Assembly (NCBI GenBank): GCA_039925865.1
Contig: JBDSYA010000091.1
Coordinates: 1 to 17,788 of the forward strand
Direction: 5' to 3'
From: JBDSYA01 sp039925865
GTDB taxonomy: Bacteria > Bacteroidota > Ignavibacteria > Tepidaquicellales > Tepidaquicellaceae
Length of the DNA: 17,788 nt
In this document: positions 15,500 through 17,788 of the stretch, piece by piece
Numbering within the stretch: position 1 is the stretch's first letter
How the letters are laid out: every line of letters starts with the position of its first letter
The notes under the pieces: model-generated
The model's input: the letters and a program-made list of their open reading frames with translations, nothing else
The model's database searches: none
What the model was told of the DNA's origin: nothing
Made by a program: the position numbers and the translations under genes

Positions 15500-17062
15500 A
15501 TGAAAACTATTTTAATGAACGCAAAAGTGTGGCTGGGAAAAAATGATTTTGCCAATGCAATTGGATTTGATTCATCCGGCGGTAAGATCACGTTTGTTGG
15601 TTCGGATCATGATGCAGACAACATTAAACACGAGTTTGATGAAATTACCGATCTAAGGAAAAAGCTTGTCCTGCCTGCATTTACAGATGGTCATTGTCAT
15701 TTCATAAAAGGATCTCTTGTAAATTCACAGCTTAATTTAAGAAATGCAAAAACGAAATCCGATATTGAAACCGGCATTAAAAAATATATCGGAGATAAAA
15801 AGAACAGATGGATATTTGGCGGATTTTATTCGGATTCAAATTTTAAGGAGGACATTAGTTTAAGTTCAAAATATCTGGACAAGATCTGCCCTGATATACC
15901 TCTTATAATTTCCAAGTTTGATATGCACTCAGCATTTGCCAATTCGAAAGCACTGGAATTGTCAGGTATTTCTGGCAAGGAGAATAATTTTACTTCTGAA
16001 GAACTTATAAAAGATGATCACGGATTAACTGGTGAACTAAAAGAGAGGGCTATGAATTTTGTCACTGGCAAAATTCCAACTGCATCTTTAAAAGAGAGAA
16101 CTGATATTGCTTTGCAGCAATTGAGCAAACTTCATTCAATGGGAATTGCGGCAATCTCTGACATTACATTAGCTGAAGATCTTGAGATCTACATTGAAAT
16201 GTTAAAAAAGAATAAACTTTTTTTGAGAATTGATTCGAGACTGCCTTTCTCCGAGCTTGCAAACATTTCCAAATATAAAACTGAATTTGAAAAACTGACA
16301 GACAATATTAAATTCAATTCTTTAAAAGCATTTTATGACGGCTCTTTGTCAAGCAAGACAGCTTATATGAATGAAAATTATAAAAATTCAAATCATAACG
16401 GAATACGCACAGAATATGTAAACAGTGGTGAATTTATGAAAGCAATTTTTGAAATTGATAAAGCAGGTTTTCAGTCATCTGTTCATGCAATTGGTGATAA
16501 AGCAGTTAGTGAACTTCTTGATCTTAATGAGGAATTAATTAATAAGAACGGCATGAAGGACCGCAGGTTCAGAATTGAACACGCACAACATATTAATGAA
16601 AAAGATTTTAAGAGATTTAAAGATCTGAATGTGATTGCATCAGTTCAGCCTGCGCATTTATTCAGCGATGCAAAAACATCTTTGGAGATACTTCAGGATC
16701 CCGCTTTAGAACATAATTATAAAAGATTATTTGATACAGGAGCAAGAGTTTGTTTTGGTACAGACTTTCCGGTTGTCAGTGAAAATCCCTTTGAAACAAT
16801 TTTTTATGCAATGACACGTAATGCCGAAGGTTTTGATAATGGATTTTTTCCGGAAAACAGAATTCCTCTTTCAGATTGTTTAGAATCTTACACTATGCAA
16901 AATGCTTATGCCACTTTCGAAGAAGAGATCAGAGGAAATCTGGAAGTTGGTAAACTTGCTGATATCGCTATTCTTGAAAATGATATTTTTGAGATGAGCC
17001 CAAAAGATATACTGAATGAAAAAGTTATTATGACCTATCTTAACGGAGCCAGAGTATTTTAA
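15500..17062 (+). CDS. YtcJ-like amidohydrolase
   Basis: A 520-residue metal-dependent hydrolase of the amidohydrolase superfamily, YtcJ/amidohydrolase-3 group. The metal and catalytic set appears complete: HxH in DGHCHF (H65, H67), a Lys in SLKAFYDGSLSSKTAY (K276), H329 in SVHAIGDKA, H361 in RIEHAQH, and D422 in FGTDFPV. The N-terminal ILMNAKVWLG and the C-terminal VGKLADIAIL belong to the small beta-sandwich that usually flanks the barrel. There is no signal peptide, so it is cytoplasmic. Substrates of this group are mostly N-substituted amides, amino acids or cyclic ureas; no motif visible here fixes the substrate. It follows guaD with a 6-bp gap, so translation is probably coupled. No terminator is evident after the stop. 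Confidence 0.88.
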   Translation: MKTILMNAKVWLGKNDFANAIGFDSSGGKITFVGSDHDADNIKHEFDEITDLRKKLVLPAFTDGHCHFIKGSLVNSQLNLRNAKTKSDIETGIKKYIGDKKNRWIFGGFYSDSNFKEDISLSSKYLDKICPDIPLIISKFDMHSAFANSKALELSGISGKENNFTSEELIKDDHGLTGELKERAMNFVTGKIPTASLKERTDIALQQLSKLHSMGIAAISDITLAEDLEIYIEMLKKNKLFLRIDSRLPFSELANISKYKTEFEKLTDNIKFNSLKAFYDGSLSSKTAYMNENYKNSNHNGIRTEYVNSGEFMKAIFEIDKAGFQSSVHAIGDKAVSELLDLNEELINKNGMKDRRFRIEHAQHINEKDFKRFKDLNVIASVQPAHLFSDAKTSLEILQDPALEHNYKRLFDTGARVCFGTDFPVVSENPFETIFYAMTRNAEGFDNGFFPENRIPLSDCLESYTMQNAYATFEEEIRGNLEVGKLADIAILENDIFEMSPKDILNEKVIMTYLNGARVF

Positions 17063-17078
17063 ATTAAGAATGACAGAA

Positions 17079-17210
17079 TTATTTAAGAAGTATGATCTTT
17101 TCAATTTCTGTAAAAGAATTAGTTTTAATTTTGCAATAATAAATTTCACCTGGCAGATCTATTCCGTCAAAATCCACTTTATAACTTCCTCGGATTAATA
17201 CTAAATAATA
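17079..17210 (-). pseudogene. Relic of a type A T9SS C-terminal sorting domain
   Basis: Read leftward, a 43-codon open frame ends in TAA at 17081-17079. It carries the end of a type IX secretion sorting domain: RGSYKVDFDGIDLPGEIYY, then CKIKTNSFTEIEK, ending IILLK-stop. Known type A domains have the pattern G.Y.V.FD..NL.SG.YFY.L....F...KKM.L.K. The first half of the domain (the NYPNPFNP region) and the entire passenger protein are missing; the frame meets a stop at 17213-17211, exactly at the start of a repeat unit. No start codon or signal peptide is present. I read it as the decayed tail of a former secreted-protein gene. Confidence 0.65.
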
Positions 17211-17236
17211 TTAAATAAACCCGGATTTTTCATTAG
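17211..17236 (+). repeat. Direct repeat, copy 1 (TTAAATAAACCCGG family)
   Basis: A 26-base unit (TTAAATAAACCCGG then ATTTTTCATTAG) recurs at 17746-17770 with a one-base deletion. It begins exactly where the T9SS relic's open frame ends. TTCATTAG at its right end pairs with CTAATGAA at 17246-17253, an 8-bp inverted repeat with a 9-base spacer. Confidence 0.6.
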
Positions 17237-17253
17237 GGAAATTTTCTAATGAA
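17229..17253. repeat. Inverted repeat TTCATTAG / CTAATGAA
   Basis: Perfect 8-bp arms at 17229-17236 and 17246-17253 are separated by GGAAATTTT. The same two words occur again at 17728-17770 in the opposite order, so this is one of two related palindromes in the spacer. Confidence 0.5.
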
Positions 17254-17727
17254 CATCATCAGAAGTTCAGTCTAATAAGTAGTATATTTTAATAGCAATT
17301 AGGTTGACATAATATTTTTAGACTAGCTAAATTGTAAGTAAGAAAATCTTACGCTAAAATGGTTCAAGAAATTGGAATCAACCTTAGTAGAAAATAAAGC
17401 ATAAAAATATTTTACCTTATTATCAAATCGTGAAAATAGATTATGTAGAACACAATTTGCCTGGCAGGATTCTGCTTCTGCATTTCCTGTATCAAATCTG
17501 ATGTTGACAAATACGAAATGTATTTAAAATTTTATCGGAAAACTTTGAGGCAAAAAAATAAGGTAATAAGGTTAAGATGGGTGGTTGGTTAATTTTTCTA
17601 CTAAGGTTAAAAACTTTTTGAGTTTTAATTTTTTAATTAATCTAAATAGAAAACAGAAAGAAAAAGATATGAAGTACATCTGCATAGTACAATCAGGTTG
17701 TTTTGCCTTAAAAGCTTTATAGGATTT
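17254..17727. other. AT-rich intergenic stretch, no gene seen
   Basis: About 470 bp lie between the two repeat clusters. All frames are broken by stops; the longest readable piece (minus strand, about 17340-17520) lacks a start and resembles nothing I recognise. A small hairpin (GTAAGA, loop AAA, TCTTAC) lies at 17338-17352. I see no RNA gene or intact mobile element. Confidence 0.5.
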
Positions 17728-17770
17728 CTAATGAAAAATTTGGATTTAAATAAACCCGGTTTTTCATTAG
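17728..17770. repeat. Inverted repeat plus direct-repeat copy 2
   Basis: Perfect 11-bp arms CTAATGAAAAA (17728-17738) and TTTTTCATTAG (17760-17770) enclose a 21-base spacer that carries AAATAAACCCGG. Bases 17746-17770 repeat the unit at 17211-17236 with a one-base deletion. The window ends 18 bases later, so any further copies are not visible. Confidence 0.6.
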
Positions 17771-17788
17771 AATATTTTAGAATATATA

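Noticed and set aside
16880..17149. 89-codon minus-strand reading frame overlapping the 3' end of the amidohydrolase gene
   Set aside because: It is an antisense shadow of the well-supported amidohydrolase gene. The sorting-domain relic in this area is in a different frame.
17338..17352. Small hairpin GTAAGA-AAA-TCTTAC
   Set aside because: The 6-bp AT-rich stem with no U-tract and no upstream gene end is not enough to call a terminator or RNA.
17340..17520. Minus-strand open stretch between the repeats as a possible small gene
   Set aside because: It has no start codon after the upstream in-frame stop and no recognisable motif; a transposase remnant could not be supported.

Overview
The window is low-GC chromosomal DNA that looks like the Bacteroidota/Ignavibacteria-Chlorobi group. 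The evidence is inferential: a type A T9SS sorting-domain relic, an exported DUF5723-like protein, a metallopeptidase/PD40/Omp85 fusion, few recognisable Shine-Dalgarno sequences, and AT-rich spacers. No phage, CRISPR array, tRNA, rRNA or intact transposon is visible, and most of the window reads as ordinary chromosomal core.

Left end (1-1973, + strand): the last 38 codons of msrA are followed by a strong stem-loop terminator. Then come a DNA-3-methyladenine glycosylase (AlkA) and an AraC-HTH/O6-methylguanine methyltransferase fusion (Ada-like, without the zinc Cys4 sensor domain). This is a small protein- and DNA-damage repair cluster. Next (4959-1975, - strand) is a tightly spaced pair of exported proteins: a large lipoprotein with a TTG start and an outer-membrane DUF5723-like protein. 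A divergent control region separates them from a 958-residue envelope protein (5177-8053, +). That protein joins a gluzincin metallopeptidase domain, a TolB-like PD40 propeller and a C-terminal Omp85-type barrel.

Centre (13356-8072, - strand): four genes in one likely operon. In transcription order they are a polytopic GT-C glycosyltransferase with C-terminal TPRs, MltG (peptidoglycan lytic transglycosylase, GTG start), an ABC-2-like membrane protein without a neighbouring ATPase, and UbiX (flavin prenyltransferase) without a neighbouring UbiD.

Right end (13474-17788): a divergent 477-residue helical protein of unknown function, then a guanine deaminase (GuaD) and a YtcJ-type amidohydrolase with only 6 bp between them. 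The last 0.7 kb has no intact gene. It holds a minus-strand relic of a T9SS C-terminal sorting domain, truncated exactly at a repeat unit that recurs about 535 bp further on and is associated with TTCATTAG/CTAATGAA palindromes.

I do not see a clear-cut new system. The best leads are the protease/propeller/barrel fusion with its divergent lipoprotein partners, the GuaD-YtcJ pair, the unknown 477-residue family, and the repeat-truncated T9SS relic.
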